Program-made: the position numbers and the translations under genes
Notes under the pieces: model-generated
Seen by the model: only the letters and a program-made list of their open reading frames with translations
What the model was told of the DNA's origin: nothing
Database searches by the model: none
Assembly (NCBI GenBank): GCA_015501605.1
Contig: JADNRZ010000024.1
Coordinates: 1-64,000 of the forward strand
Reading direction: 5' to 3'
Source of the DNA: Panaeolus papilionaceus
Lineage: Eukaryota > Basidiomycota > Agaricomycetes > Agaricales
DNA length: 64,000 nucleotides
Shown: positions 43,333 to 56,700 of the stretch, in pieces
How the letters are laid out: the number at the start of each line of letters is the position of its first letter
Position numbering within the stretch: position 1 is the first letter of the stretch

Positions 43333-44675
43333 TTAGCTGTCCCCAAGATAGTACCAATACGAGTACATGCAAAGAAGTCGGAAACACGGAAGTTGTGGCG
43401 TCTGTTGATGGCGATGGGGTCCCAGAAGCCATTGTTAAAGCGATGGCGACAGATTGGGGGACGCCGTTGTTGAACGGAGGACGTGGTGACGGATGAAGTC
43501 AGTACCTGCACTTGATTCAACCTAGAACAAGGAGAAGCCATGTTAATAAGTAAAGTATGGCTGGAAACACATCGTACGCGCCTTAGATGTCATCGCTCTT
43601 CCGTTCTTGTAACGCCAACCTCCCAACCACGTTGCTCCCCATGATTCCTTCCCAGCCGTGTCTTGGTTGTCTTGGTTTTCCTGAAATTTTGCAATACAAG
43701 GAGGAAAGGGTTACGGGACGGCATGCTTTGGTTTGTTCCGTTGTGCGAATACACAGCGTCAAGCGTTCTTCAACAGCTTTCGCAAAGCACTCCACCCCAT
43801 AAACCTCCTCTTTGTGTCCACCGCAGACTTCAGGCACTACGCAAGCGTAAACCACTCCTTTCCACGTCATCTGACCCCTCTCAACCGCGAAATTCTTCTG
43901 CCGCTAACTGAATGCTAGTCGGCGAGGGACAATCAGTTGTTCGTGGTCACTGGTTGTGGCGACAGCTGGATGGGAGCCGTCGTTGCTGTTGCTCTTGAGG
44001 GTGTGATTGTACGGCGATAAGGGGGTGGAGGAAAGGCGAGAGGCAATTCTACGAAATCTATATAGAATGAACATTTTAGTAAAGAGTCTCAAGGCGAAGA
44101 GGCATAAAATGTACACAGCTCATCATCAGAGAATTAGAATATGAAGAAAATTAATTAAATGGCAGAAGCGGGGAGAAAACAGAAGAAGCTGAGCATACTC
44201 ACTCAGAAACAGAACAGGGTAGAAAGAACGATTGAATCTGCGGTTGTTTGTGTTATGAAACCTAGACACAATAGTAGGACGACTGGCAGAATTTCCCAGA
44301 CCAGGACAAAATTCTGATACTTGGGTGGCTGGCGGTAAATATAGCACCAAAATGACGAGCGTAGAGTAGGGACATTTGGGCTAAATGCTCTTTGTCCATG
44401 ACGCGGAACAAGGCAGGCGACCAGCAGTGAGACTGTTGGCAAGCACCGGCCGTGATGACAATACGGGCTGCAAAGGAGCGACGCCAGGACTCAGACGTTT
44501 CATAGAACGAACATTTAACGGTGAATTTGAGAAGATATCATGAATAAGGAGAAAATAAATAAAGAAAGAAAATACGGGGTGTACTTACGGAGTACGGTTT
44601 CCAGAAAACGAGGGATCATCGCCAACTCTAATCATGTCCTCCATTGCCTAAGCCCCCAAATTCGGACAAGAAATG
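43333..44675. repeat. Diverged direct duplication, first copy
   Basis: Collinear with 45503-46795 at an offset of about 2,120-2,170 bp, with many substitutions and small indels. Shared landmarks include ATACGAGTAC, GGACGTGGTGA, CCAACCTCCCAACCA, GGAGAAAACAGAAGA and CCCAAATTCGGACAAGA. Minus-strand open frames at 43583-43870 share CVVPEVCGG-type and WEGIMGSNVVGRLALQE words with the second copy, which hints that part of each copy was coding. I could not build a full gene. Confidence 0.75.
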
Positions 44676-45502
44676 CATCTGCCGTACCCGGTCTTGTCCT
44701 CTCAAAGACTTGGCCCCTCTCTGTGGGCTCATCATCGGGATCGAAAGGCAGCTTGCGTGGGTTGGCTGTTGTGACGGGTGAAATGGTTGAGAGTTCAGGC
44801 GAGGAGAAATAAAACGAGGAGGCGTCGTATCCTGCACGTAATTGCGGTTGTTGGTTTGACCGTTGGTAGTCTTCCCGCTCGGGTTATTCATAACCGCCTC
44901 CTGCACTTGTTGGGGGGACATACTCCCCAGCGCGACCGTAGACGACGAGTGGTGGAGGTGATGGTCCTGCTGAGTTTGTGGGTCGTCATGATCGCGACTT
45001 GCTGATGGTGTAAATCCCGAGTTTAATAGTCATAACTCGTGATCGTATCCTCCTGCTGTTGCTGTGATGATCCTCCAAGGCCACTATGGAGTGCTGCAGT
45101 GTCAGGTCTACCCGCGCTTGGCCCAGGTGCTGGTGCTGACGATCAAAAGAAAAAGGGAAGGATGCTCCCTACTCCGCCACTATATCCAGAGGTGTAATCG
45201 TCCGTTGAAGGTGATGATGATCATGCCATTGAGGCGAGAAATGGCTCATCTGCATAGTTGAGGTGATGACCCTGCTGGAGAGTTATGCGGAGACGACAGC
45301 AGAGGGATAGAAGGGAGGGAGCACCAGACGAAATACCGGGTCTACTCGCTGGGCAAGTCTGTGGCGGTGGTGCTGATGAAGATGATGAAGACCCCCCCGG
45401 AGTGGGAGGTGAAGCCGAGAAAGGACTGGCTCTGTCCATGTTGTTGGTGTTGGAAGGGAAAGAAAGAACTGGCCGCTATGTGCGGCTGGTTGTTGTTCTT
45501 GT
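44676..45502 (-). other. Single-copy stretch between the duplicates, possible Pro/Ser-rich coding exons
   Basis: Two minus-strand frames look protein-like: 45221-45439 starting MDRASPFSASPPTPGG and 44628-44921 reading MSPQQVQEAVMNNPSGK. Both are low-complexity and contain no known domain. The sequence between them has stops, so they would need introns I cannot confirm. Confidence 0.25.
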
Positions 45503-46795
45503 TGCCGTTAAGATAATATGAATACGAGTACACGCAACGAAATTGAAGACAGGGGAGTCGTTGACTGTGATGGGGGGCCAGAAGCATTTGCCGAAGAGAT
45601 GAGGACGTGGTGATGGATGAAGTCAGTGACTGCGCTTGATTAAACCTGAGAAGGAGGAAAAACCACGTTAATACGTAAAATACAGCTTGATACACGTCGT
45701 ACAGACCTTAGAATTTCACGCCCTTGTGCTCTTGTAATACCAACCTCCCAACCAAGCTGGTCCCAGAAATTCCTTCCCAGTCGTGTCTTGTTGCGATACG
45801 AGGGGGACAGGGACACGGGAAGGCGAGCATGAGGATATGGTTGTTGGGAGGTAAGGTATGAGATGCTCCGGTTGTGTTCTTCAACGGCCCTAGCAAGAGC
45901 TCCACGCTGCAATCCTCCTCTTTGCGTCCACCACAGGCTTGAGACACTACGCAAGCTTCATGCCCTCCTCCTTCCCACGTCATCGCTCCTCTTTTCAACC
46001 TCGCGATCCTTATGTCGCTAACTGAACACGGATCGGCGAGGGGTAATCTGTTGTCCGTGGTAACTTGTTGTGGCGACAGCTGGATGGGAGTCGTCGTCGC
46101 TGTTCCTCTTGAGGGCGTGAATGTCCAGCAAGGTTTTAATGGGTCGGAGGGAAGGTTTTAGGAGAAGGGGGTCGAGGAAATCTATATAAAATTAAGATTT
46201 TAGTAAAGAGTCTTGATGATGAAGAGGCATAAATTGTATACGACTCGTCGTCAGAGCATTAGACGACGAATAACGCCAATTAAATGGCAGAAGCAGGGAG
46301 AAAACAGAAGAGGTTGAGGACACTCACGCAAAGAAAAGGCCAGAATATAAGAACAATTGAATCGGCCTTGTTCGTCTTGATGAAATTTTGGCATCCAATA
46401 GTAGGACGAGTGGCAGAATTTGCCAGACGAAGACGAAATTCAGATACTTGGGTAGCTAACGGTAACTGTAGCACGAAGATGACGAGCGTAGAGTAGGGAA
46501 ATTTGGACTAAATTTTCTGCGTACACGACGCTGAAAAAGGCAGGCGAACCAGACTGTTGGCTAGCAAGGGCGATGATAATAGCACGGGGATGCAAGGGAG
46601 CGACACCAGGATTCAAACCCTTCATAGGGCGGATATTTGACTGTAAATTTTCGAAGATAGCATGAATGAGAAAGAAAAACTTAAGAAAATATGAGGCGAA
46701 CGTACGGAAAATGGTCCCCAGAAAACGAGTACTCGTCGCCACCTCCAATCATGTCCGAGTCCGCTGCTAAAGTACCCCAAATTCGGACAAGAGAA
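45503..46795. repeat. Diverged direct duplication, second copy
   Basis: Second copy of the segment described at 43333-44675. Its minus-strand frame 45708-45998 includes CVVSQACGGRKEE and WEGISGTSLVGRLVLQE, parallel to the first copy. The two copies differ enough that the duplication is old. Confidence 0.75.
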
Positions 46796-48932
46796 CATGA
46801 GTTATGCAGGCGATGCACCATTTTCGCTCTGGAAGGTAAATTGAGGAAAAACAGAGCCGTATCGGGTGACGATGCACCCGAGGATGATGGTGGAGAGATT
46901 GCAACCTTGATGTGCCCAATTCGGACAGGACATCAGGAGAAACAAACACTGGTCAATAACGCGTCAATATCGATATCATGTAACAGGCACGCGCCGCGTC
47001 CGTGGGTGATTTTGAAACTCTGAGATAATTTAGGAACATGAGAATAGTTGTATGGAAAGCTAGAAGACTTGTATTCATAATCCGTTGGAAGCTGTGAGCC
47101 ATGGTGCTGTCGAGATAATACGAATTTGCCGTCATTGAATGAAAAGGTCCAGCACGGCCCAGTGGAATCAAGCGATGAACTTCAGAGATTGATACAGAGT
47201 CTGATTCTTAAAGGTATGCGTTAAAGCAGAGTGATATCTGTGGAGTATAACTAGAGGAGATCAGGCGAGTCTATGGTGCATTGACTGGCTGCGTTGCGTC
47301 CTGCTAAGTACGACGCAACACCATTGCATCACGGCAGAGAACCTTGAGATGGTACTCGTAATAAATACCTGACCCATACATAGATTTATTGTAGAACAAA
47401 TTGCGACGATCACTCGACATCGAAACTGACTCTCGCTACTGATCTTCTGACAGGAACTTGTCCTAGTAATTCGCTGCTATTGTTCAAGCCAACCTGGTGA
47501 GACGGAGTAGATGATATTGTACATGATAGAATGAATCGCTCGGGGATCTTGTCCTAAATCGCGCGTCAGATCTGCAGGCCATGGTCTTACTCTGTTGACC
47601 TGGGGTGAGATCAAAGGAGTTACAACGCATTTCAACGTCGCAATGCGTAACGGAGCTTCAATGCGCTTGGGAAGAGAACACTGGGGGTCGTCAATGTTGA
47701 AGAAAGGGTTGATTGAGCAATGAGAGTTCTTTTTATTCTTTTAACATGGAGTCAGATCAACCTATTGTAAATCAGCGCAACATTTTGTCACTTCGAACTC
47801 TAAAATAACTACGTCTCATGAAAAGCAAAGACGATCTTGTCAGGCTAACCCTCAAATTATCTACGATGTGTTGCCTCCATAATCTTACTGTATCTCCTAT
47901 GCCCGATTTATATCTATATATTTACAACAGGAATGACATTCAGATAATTATCGAGCGAAGTACAGTAAGCGAACGTGAGCAGCGCTACATTTAGAATTTT
48001 GGGTTCACCAGACGTGATAATGTCTCAAGCTAAAAAAAGGTTGAGAGTTCATAACCTCTGGAGGTTGAAAAAGAGAGGAACGAGGGAGGAAGGTATACCC
48101 ACCGCTCATGCGAGCGGTGCTGGCGATCTACAATAACTGGAATACAAATGACTCGTTCACGGTATTATTGAACCAATATTGCGTAGGCACGGTCGACGGT
48201 TTTCGTATCCATTTGACGCCATCGTCGTCAGCTCTCATCTTTATGGGTTTCAGTTTTTATATATATTTCTTTCAGAGGGTAAGGAGAAAACGACATGAGA
48301 TGTGGTGTGGTGTGTAAGCTGCCGACACTGACACGCTGGAAAAAACACAAGTACATCGCCCAAAATACACCATTCAAGTCATCTTGACACCCCAATTGAA
48401 ATATAAAAAGACCCATTTCACTCCACATTTGCTCGTCTACATTTTCTTTTTCCTTAGGCGTCCCCATCGTGGTACAGCACGGATTCGCTCCGTCCCTCAG
48501 CTTCGCCGTCCCCAACCTAAACTTCTTTGCCTCTTTACCCAACCACGACTCTCAGAACACGACGTAATTTACAGAGAGCACACTCCACTCCCCTCAAGTA
48601 TCGTCGCCACGACCCTTCTCTCATATCCACTTTCATATGCGTTTTGTTTTGTTTTGATTCGTCATCCTACATTCGCGCACTCGTTATCGTGTCTTTATTA
48701 AATTTTAAGGGACAATATTTAAATATAATCTGTCTCATTATACAAAGCCTGTGTATACGATATGAAAGATTCAGAAACAAGGGAAGACGCCGCCTGCAGA
48801 AACAGGGGCGTGTGAAACAAATGGTAATCAATGCTATTGTTCTTTTCTGGGAACTGCTCGTTGAACCCTATCATCGTCCTTTTATTCTCCAACTAACCCA
48901 TCCATGCCCATTCTCCCTCTTTCTCACTAAAA
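46796..48932. other. Intergenic region upstream of the F-box gene
   Basis: About 2.1 kb with no supported gene, RNA or repeat. The last few hundred bases should include the promoter of the F-box gene; pyrimidine-rich runs (CTCCCTCTTTCTC) lie just before the start codon. Confidence 0.35.
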
Positions 48933-51900
48933 ATGATCTCAAGTATGGATCCCAATACCGTGATAGACGACATATGGATGGTCATATTCGACGATGTGGA
49001 TCATGCCACGCTGGCGCAACTGAGCTTGGTGTGCCATCGTTTCAGAGACCTCGCCACCAAGCCACTTCTCCGTGAAGTCAGATGGCGGGATCCGCAGCGT
49101 GCGTTGGCGAATATGGCGAGCTGGGAGAGATCATATAGCGATTTGCTGGGCATACCGAGGAAGCTGGTGTTTGGGTTGCCGTTCAGATTCACGGGATTCA
49201 ATTCCTGGGGTGTACGTGTTCCTTTCGTTGTTGTTTACCTTTCTTATGTTGATTTTATCGTAGAATCCAGAGGATATGTTCCTGTATGATAGGTCTATTT
49301 CGCATCTGCGACGGTTCACGACTCTTCGCGATATTCATTTCACCAAAACGGCGTTGACGCCGCATCTCTACGATATTCTCCGCCAAATACCCACTCTCCA
49401 CTCGCTCACCATCACAGATTGCGGCTTTTCGCCCATTTATACCACCTTTCGCGACATGGTGTATTGGAAATACGGCGTCGCTCTGAATCATCAAGATAAT
49501 TCAGATTTTCCATGGAGCGAAATTCCAATCCGTCATCTCTCACTGCACCGCATCACTATGCAACCAGAAAACGACTACAGCCACTTCAACCCGCTCCATC
49601 TCATAACTTCTTCATCATTGGAATCTCTGGATATTACCTGGAGTCAAGGATTCTCAAACTTGTACACCCTACGGCGCTGGACGCTACCCCATCTCACCAC
49701 TCTCAACGTGACGGTCCCACTTCATTCACGAGAACAAACCCAGTCTCTCATGCTCCTCTCGCGCCGCTGTTCCATGAACCCACGCACCAAGCTCACCTTA
49801 TGGCGACAAAACCTCACCGATCAACAATTACACGGCATGAATCTTCAGCTCACAGGGGTCTGGCACTATAAAGGTCCTCTCTGCATGGCCGGGTTCGGGG
49901 ATACGGGTACGACGACGACGACGACGCTGAGTCATGTAGTGATGAATGAGGCGATGGATTCGCCTGGGGTTTTGGATGGCTTGAGGGGATTACCGGGTGG
50001 TGTGAAGCATCTGGAGGTTAGGCTGAGGAGGTGGGATTTTGAGGTCCTTTATGCGATACGCTTCCTTTTCCCGAAGATTAGGAGTTTTGTCCTGAGGTAC
50101 GGCAAGGGGAATTTACCTCAGGTGTGTTATTTGGTTTACCTCTTCTCGTTCGTCTTATTTTCCGTCTTTCATCGTCCTATTTTGGGGTTTTTGTGGTTTT
50201 TCACTGCAACGTTTCTTATCATATTGCATCCACGTCCGTTTTCGCCATAACTAATTTCATTTAAACAGGACCTCTTTGTAACCATCGGCTCTGACATTCT
50301 CTTTGAATTATCGGAGCTACGCGCTTTCAAACTCCTCGCTGACCCATCGTGTATGACGCGTGGCTCCCCTGACTCGTCTCCTCCGACGGGGAATAACGCC
50401 GGTGGAGGAGGTGGCGGTCACGGCGGAGGCGGAGGAGGCGGAAATGGTGGTAGTGGTGGAGGAACCTGGAATCTAGGTTGGACTCATGGTTCTGATGGTG
50501 GTCCCGGAGGCGGTGGAGGTTCGGGTTACGGAGGAGGCACCGTTGGTCCTGGTGGAGGAAGTACCTCGCCTCTTGGGTTCATCAGCCCCACACCCGTTTC
50601 ACCTACTCAGATGAACCACATTCGTCGTCAGTTCCAGGCGTCGAGGTCGACGCATTTTATTTATAACCCACTCGTACATCCTCCCTCGACTTCCACTCCA
50701 TCTTCTAACCCTCCAACCACTGCGCCTCACTCGTTCTCCTCCGGTTCCTCCCACCCGGCGACGTCTATGATCTCCGATCCTATGCCTGCCAACCGTATAA
50801 GCTCACGCCTATCAACGATGGACATCGACTCCCTAATAGCTCAATCTGAGTCCTTCTACGAAGACGAAGAAGACGACGAGGCGTATGAGGCTGAGTATGA
50901 CTCGTTCCGTGATGCTAGGTTCAAGTCAACAGCGCCTCGTCGGCGAGCTTTGAAGAAGAGACCCAAGGATGATAGCGAGGACGAAGACGGGGATGGGGTT
51001 GCAGAACCAAGCGGGCGACTCGTGGATAATTCAGATGATGAAGATATGACCGCGACTCTGCCGTCTTCGTCCAGAGAGGGGACCGGAAGCACTAGTACGA
51101 GTACGATTTCAAGTACTCGCGATCTTGCGAAGGCGAGGATGGAGAGAGTGCGTGCGCCGAAGAGGGGAGCTGGCAGGAGTACGAGAGCGAGAGGTGGAAA
51201 TACGAGGGCGAACGCGAGCGGGAGTGGGAGTGCCGGTGGAAGTGGAGGTGGTGCAGCGGGTGGTGCAAGTGCGGGTGGACAACTTCCCAGTGGGCCTGTT
51301 ACGGTTCAGGTACGAAGACCGGTATGTGAATTGTGGGTTATACGAGTATTGAAGCTGATTTTTCTGTGTTTCTTTTTCTTCTTGATATGAATTACGACTG
51401 TCTTTTCATTGATGCGCGTTCGTTGGATCCTGCTCTAAAAAAATCGTTTATCATATAGATGATCGTCAGTCCGAGCGAGTCTGCGGCGCCTTCCAATCGT
51501 ATTTCCAGTAGCGGAAGAGCTGTAAGTCGTTTTTTTATAGTTATTTCGGTGCAGCGCTGAAGTTTTCTTTGTATTTTACTTCCACCCCCATCTATCTCAC
51601 GTCCATACATGTTCCCTCCGTCTTTACCTGATCGTTCATATTGAACATCACGTAGGCTAATAATACCAATGGGGACCGCACCACGGACTTTGCATTCCAC
51701 GGGATGCACTCATCCTCGTCATCACACTACCAATCCCACTTCCCTCCACTTGGCGACGCGTACCCACACTCTTCCGCCCACGCCTACCACCCCAATCCCC
51801 CACACTCGCACTCACATCACACCTCCCGCACATATCACAGCATATACAGCCACTCCATGGCTCACCACATCCCCCCCAATCCTCACGTTAACACCTCTCC

Positions 51901-53644
51901 AGCGACACTATCCGTATCATCCCGCACCCCTGACTCCAACGAGTCAAGTTACCGAGAGCTGGCGTTTCAGTTGCAGTCGTGCCATGATGAGTTTGAAAGG
52001 ATTCAAGATGTACAAGAGAGGAGGGTGGAGGAGGTGAGGAGGGCGAGGGAAGAAGAGGAACTGCGACAGCGAGAAGCGCGACAACGACAAGAGGAGTGGA
52101 TGGCGTTGAGGAGTGCTGTGGATGTTGATGAGGATGGTCATGCGAGGGAGGAGAGGGCTGCGTTTCTGAGGGCTATGAGTGAGGGTGCCTCGTCGGTGGG
52201 CGGGGTGAAGGGCGTGGTAGTTGGAAAAGGCAAAGGAAAGGCGAAGGAGGAGGATGTTAAGAGGGACGATGGAAAGGGGAAAGGAAAGGGGAAACAGCGT
52301 GCCACGACTCTTGATGCTGAAGTGACAGTTGCGCCTACCCAACAGAACGCGCCACAGGACCCATCCATCGTCTCCATGTTGGATGAAGATGAGATCGAGG
52401 CTGACCATGTCGCTTCTCTCGTCGTGGACATGGTGAATCGTGAGGCTGACTTGGAAGACGCAGCGATGGACGTTGACCTTTCAGGAGATGAAGAGGAAGG
52501 GATAGACGTGTCGAGGTGGTTACAACGTACCGAATCTGAGGTGCCTCCTTCGTTCGATGTTGAGATGGACGACACCTTCCCTCCTTCATGGCCTAGTATT
52601 CGTGCTCAGGACAACGGCGACGCCTCTTCAGCACGACGTGGAGAGCCTCAGCCCGGGGACCTCACCTATGGGACGCAGTTCACGCTTTCACCGTACGCGC
52701 AGGCGCTGATGAATCGTGGGCCTAGAAGTAGTCTCGGGGGGCTGGATCGCGTCAGGGAAAGTGGTGAAGGGGGATCTAAGGAGAGGAGAAATCCTAAGAC
52801 CTCATTGTCAGACACAGCGAGGAAAGAGGTATTGTTCATGTCGCTTCGAAAGCCCAGCATGACTCAAGCTGGTCAGGCTCCGACTTTGTCGTTCACCCCC
52901 CGTAATTCCAACGTCATCAACACCGCCCCATTCAATACGATCCACCCACCACCGGCTACGTCAAGTGATCCAGTCCCCGATGTGGACGATGACGAGTCAG
53001 ATGACCCCACGTTTCCAACTAGTGCAGATACCCAGATGGGACGCGCACGTATATCCCTCGACGACTTTGTACTGCGAATGAAGAGTCGTAAGACTACAGC
53101 GCGAGGAGAAGCATCGTCATCGGCTACCAATCCCAACACAACCTCAAGCAACAATCCAACTGGTAGCACCCCTTGGCAACTCGACACCGAATCACCTACC
53201 ACCTCCCTGAACCGCTACATCGCTCACCTCACCTCACCCACCTCAACAACCGCATCCTCACTCAGTACCAACATCATCACCAACCCCGCTCTTCCCTTCA
53301 ATTTCGCTGCACCCGAACCTCCTCTTACATTCCCTCAATACACTCAACCTACTCCATCCTACACTACCCCCACGCCGGAAGACGAACGCCTCCGTACAGA
53401 GGATCTACAGGACTATCTCTTTGGTTGGAATCGGTTCTGTAGGAACTTGCGGTATGTTGAAATTGGAGTTGAAGGAGCTGGATCGGGAGGTCTGGGTGGG
53501 AGTGAGGATGGTGATGCGGGTGGTGGTGGTGGTGCGGGGAAGGATGGCGCACCTAAGGATGGGAAGAAGAACCAGGGGTGGAGTCGGAGGTTTGAAGGTG
53601 ATGGATGGGAGTTTGGGAGAAACTGGGATGGCTGGGACAAATGA
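48933..53644 (+). CDS. Large F-box protein, five exons, 1,413 residues
   Basis: Exons are 48933-49211, 49264-50121, 50269-51321, 51459-51521 and 51656-53644. All introns are GT-AG and phase 0. Each exon is a multiple of three, with 1,414 codons including the stop. Residues 8-50 form an F-box (IDDIWMVIFDDV, LAQLSLVCHRFRDLATKPLL). Leucine-rich-repeat-like strands follow to about 375 (LHSLTITDCGF, LESLDITWSQGF, VKHLEVRLRRW). A Gly-rich stretch lies at about 420-480, acidic Ser-rich regions near 530-620, a charged coiled coil near 840-885 (ERRVEEVRRAREEEELRQRE) and a Gly-rich, Trp-containing tail. F-box proteins recruit substrates to SCF ubiquitin ligases; the substrate is unknown. The disordered second half is unusual for the family. 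Donor choice at the end of exon 3 (51309 or 51321) changes four residues. Start at 48945 is possible. Confidence 0.88.
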
Positions 53645-55282
53645 GCTCGTTGTTCTTGGCCATTGTGTTGTCGTTACTTGAAATCCGCGGTCCTCCCGAC
53701 CTTCGTCGTCATTTCTTAAAAAATTGTGCGATTCGCGTTTCTTGCTTTCGTTTCGCCTTATCTTGTGTAAAGTACCATTGTCGTTTCTTGTAACTTGTCT
53801 TGTAGTTTTCTCGATACCCTTTTTATCATTCCCATTGTAATTATAACTACAAGTTTTTTCTGTACTAAACCAAATGAATATTCAACGAATCTATACCAAA
53901 TCATCACAGCGGAACCTCACGTACTGTGAAACTGGGAGGCCTTCGTACTTGTAATCTGTCATCGACTATGTCACTAGCACCCCATTTTCATCTCCTCGGA
54001 GAGAGCTACAGTTATCTGCCAGTTTCTCGCGATAAATCTGCCCCCGTCCACCTTTACACCCCCTTCCCCAGGCCCAAACACTAATCTCAGCCAGATAAAA
54101 AGTACCGTTAGACTCATCACACCTTCTCATCTGATCTCCTGAACATAATCACCCAACCACCTTCGACAATGAGAGTGATCTAGGCCTAGCAAATATCGAT
54201 GGAAAGCAGCGTAAGACGACAACGAGTTCCGACGGGACTGAGGGGCTTCGCTGAAGCCTGCCTTGATGTAGATGTAGATATCAAAGTGGCAGAGCGCTAT
54301 GTGGTTGAGGTTTCTCCTCACTTCTTTCTCATCGCTCTCCTAATTTTTTCACAAAGGTGCAGAGACGAATGCAGTTTCCTTCATTCGTGACTGTTGCGGG
54401 TTGTGAAAAGCCAAACTGAACTCCTTATTAGTTCGAACGCAATATCTGGGCCGGCGTTCCTCTGGCTCTCACTCTGCGCCTTCAGTACAGTTCCATCTCT
54501 CTCTACTCCACTTTTCTTTTCGCCCCCACTACCAACGTCAAGTCAACTAAGACCTAACCTCACGACTTCATTGAATATGCTGAAGTAGGAAAGCAAGAGG
54601 ACAATAAATTTATATCAGCGGGTAAGAATTTACACTTGAGGAGATGACGCATCAGTGAGTAAATGCGAATATGAACGATGAAAGAGCAAAACTCATGTGT
54701 CGTGTTTTTTTATAATGCACGTCTTCCCACAGCTTGACAATAAGTCTAGCATCCGTGTCGACGCCCATGGCGATGAATACTCCATTGGAAATCAGATTAC
54801 AAATACCTGCTCATTTCAAACTCAGATATTCCGGACCCTCTACCGAGGAGCCCTCATAGAAGGACAGTCACCGGTCTCGACCAAGGGCAGCGTCAGAGGT
54901 TGGATGGGGCGGTGATGATGATGGGGGAAAGGCAAGAATTAATGAACACGTCGACCCACAATTCTGTGAGAATCGGACCTGGCTTCCGAATCTTATCTTA
55001 TCTGGGGTACACCAATTTGGTCCATCCTTGTCGAAATTTAGTTTCTGGATTAACCAAAACTGTGACGATAAGGACAGAATTATCATTGTGTCATTTTAGA
55101 AGAGGATGAATGAGGATTGTTGTGCGATAAGATATGGCTGATGAGATAATCGGACACTTGCCTCACACCCATCAATGACACTGACCCGAATGTCTACCGC
55201 ACCTTGGATCCTACACTCATCATCTCATCCACTCATCACCACCTACACTTTAAAGTCTAACGCATCCCCTAATACATTCGTC
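53645..55282. other. Intergenic region without a supported gene
   Basis: Holds the 3' flank of the F-box gene (T-rich runs to about 53870) and then unremarkable sequence. No RNA gene or repeat was recognised. Confidence 0.35.
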
Positions 55283-56700
55283 ATGGAACTACACAATCTC
55301 AACCACTTTCAAATCACAGGTGATATTTCTATCGAACCAGTGCCAACTGGTCACATCGCCAGGACGGCACATTACCTATATCTATATGTGTGATTCGTAC
55401 AAATAGTAAGTCAAGGATCGTCTGTCTCATTGAGATGCAATGTCGCTGAATATTTTTACATTGATGCATCTCAAGTTCATTGAGGTGATCTTGGGTGAAT
55501 CTCAGTAAATTTCGATATCCAAAGACCAATTGCAGCGTTACACACAGACTGTGAACACTTACCGGGTTGTGGATATGACTCGCAATGAGCGACCCCTGTA
55601 TCTAGTCGACACCCCCGGATTTTCGGACTCAAAGATCTCGGAGGTCGAAATTATAAACATGGTTAAAAAGTGGCTGAAGGATAATGAGTCAGATAATTCC
55701 TCCAATCGGCGCATTCAATCCGATTGATTTTTACCTTTAGTTTAACAAATGTTAACAGAGTATTATATCTGACCCCAATCTCGGACACTCGACTGCGAGG
55801 AAGTCGGCGTAGGACCATAGAGATGCTCGAGCAGTTGCTGGATCCATTGAGCAGAAATATATCAGTGACATTTGTAACTACCATGTGGGACACGCTGCAC
55901 AACGAAGACGCTCGAATGCGAGCAGAGTCGAATTTTACTCAACTGAGAGGTGGCATTTGCAAGGCAAGTACTGAAGATGTTTGTGGTATCTCTGGTGTTA
56001 TCGACTTGGTCCCTAGGAATTTTCTGGAGAGGGTCATTTATCAATATGTCGATTTGTGAATACGAAGAACTCCACCTTGGAATTACTGGATGGGAACTTT
56101 CTTGCACATTGAAATCACCCTTCAAGCGAAGCAGATGATTGAATCGGAACTGGCCCAACCCGAAGCGCGCATTAACACCGACCTCAGAGACATTCTGGAG
56201 AAAAACCAGCAGGAGAACCAGGAGACGCTCACCAAGTTCATAGGACAGTGAGACAACTTCAAGCCCATTACCAATGGTTTTGAAGAGGCTCATCAGCGTC
56301 TTCAAGCTATGATCGACACGGTGCAACGTTCACCACCCCCAACCTTCCTCCAACCTCCTGATCTCCCAGCCAACGAGTCAGTCGCAGCCATCGCCCCATT
56401 AGGCTCGAGCACTCAACATGCCACTATTCTCGGGGGTGTTGATGCCATTCCCACCACCCCTTCGATACTCTCAGAGGAAGAATGCCTTGATCATATCACT
56501 ACAACACCCGAAAACCCTCATGCTGCATTAGACACTGGTGCCACGCCTCTATCTGCTAGTCGTGAACCCGTTTCTCGACTTCACCTACGAGCCTTGCTCA
56601 ACCTGACCCATCTCGGATGCTGATGCTGAAGGGTTTACTTCGCGGCTTGATCAGGGAAGCAAAGCATTGTGGAAAGAAGTGGTTCAAGAAGAACAATGCT
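55283..56700 (+). pseudogene. P-loop GTPase relic (G-domain family), copy A
   Basis: Homologous to the intact gene at 62364-63713. It begins MELHNLNHFQITGDISIEPV, matching the N-terminal block of the other copy. The P-loop has eroded: where the intact copy has GPTGAGKST this one reads RTNSKSR, and stops surround it. The next exon keeps YLVDTPGFSDSKISEVEI (G3 box DTPG intact). After an intron it reads VLYLTPISDTRLRGS and VTFVTTMWDTLHNEDARMRAESNF (G4-like box). The C-terminal exon has a coiled-coil stretch (INTDLRDILEKNQQEN) interrupted by an in-frame TGA near 56250, then a Pro/Ser-rich region and a frameshift before 56620. It cannot make a working GTPase. Confidence 0.82.

Noticed and set aside
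46595..46630. tRNA-like GGATTCAAACCC
   Set aside because: The flanks do not pair as a T stem and no A box lies at a suitable distance upstream.
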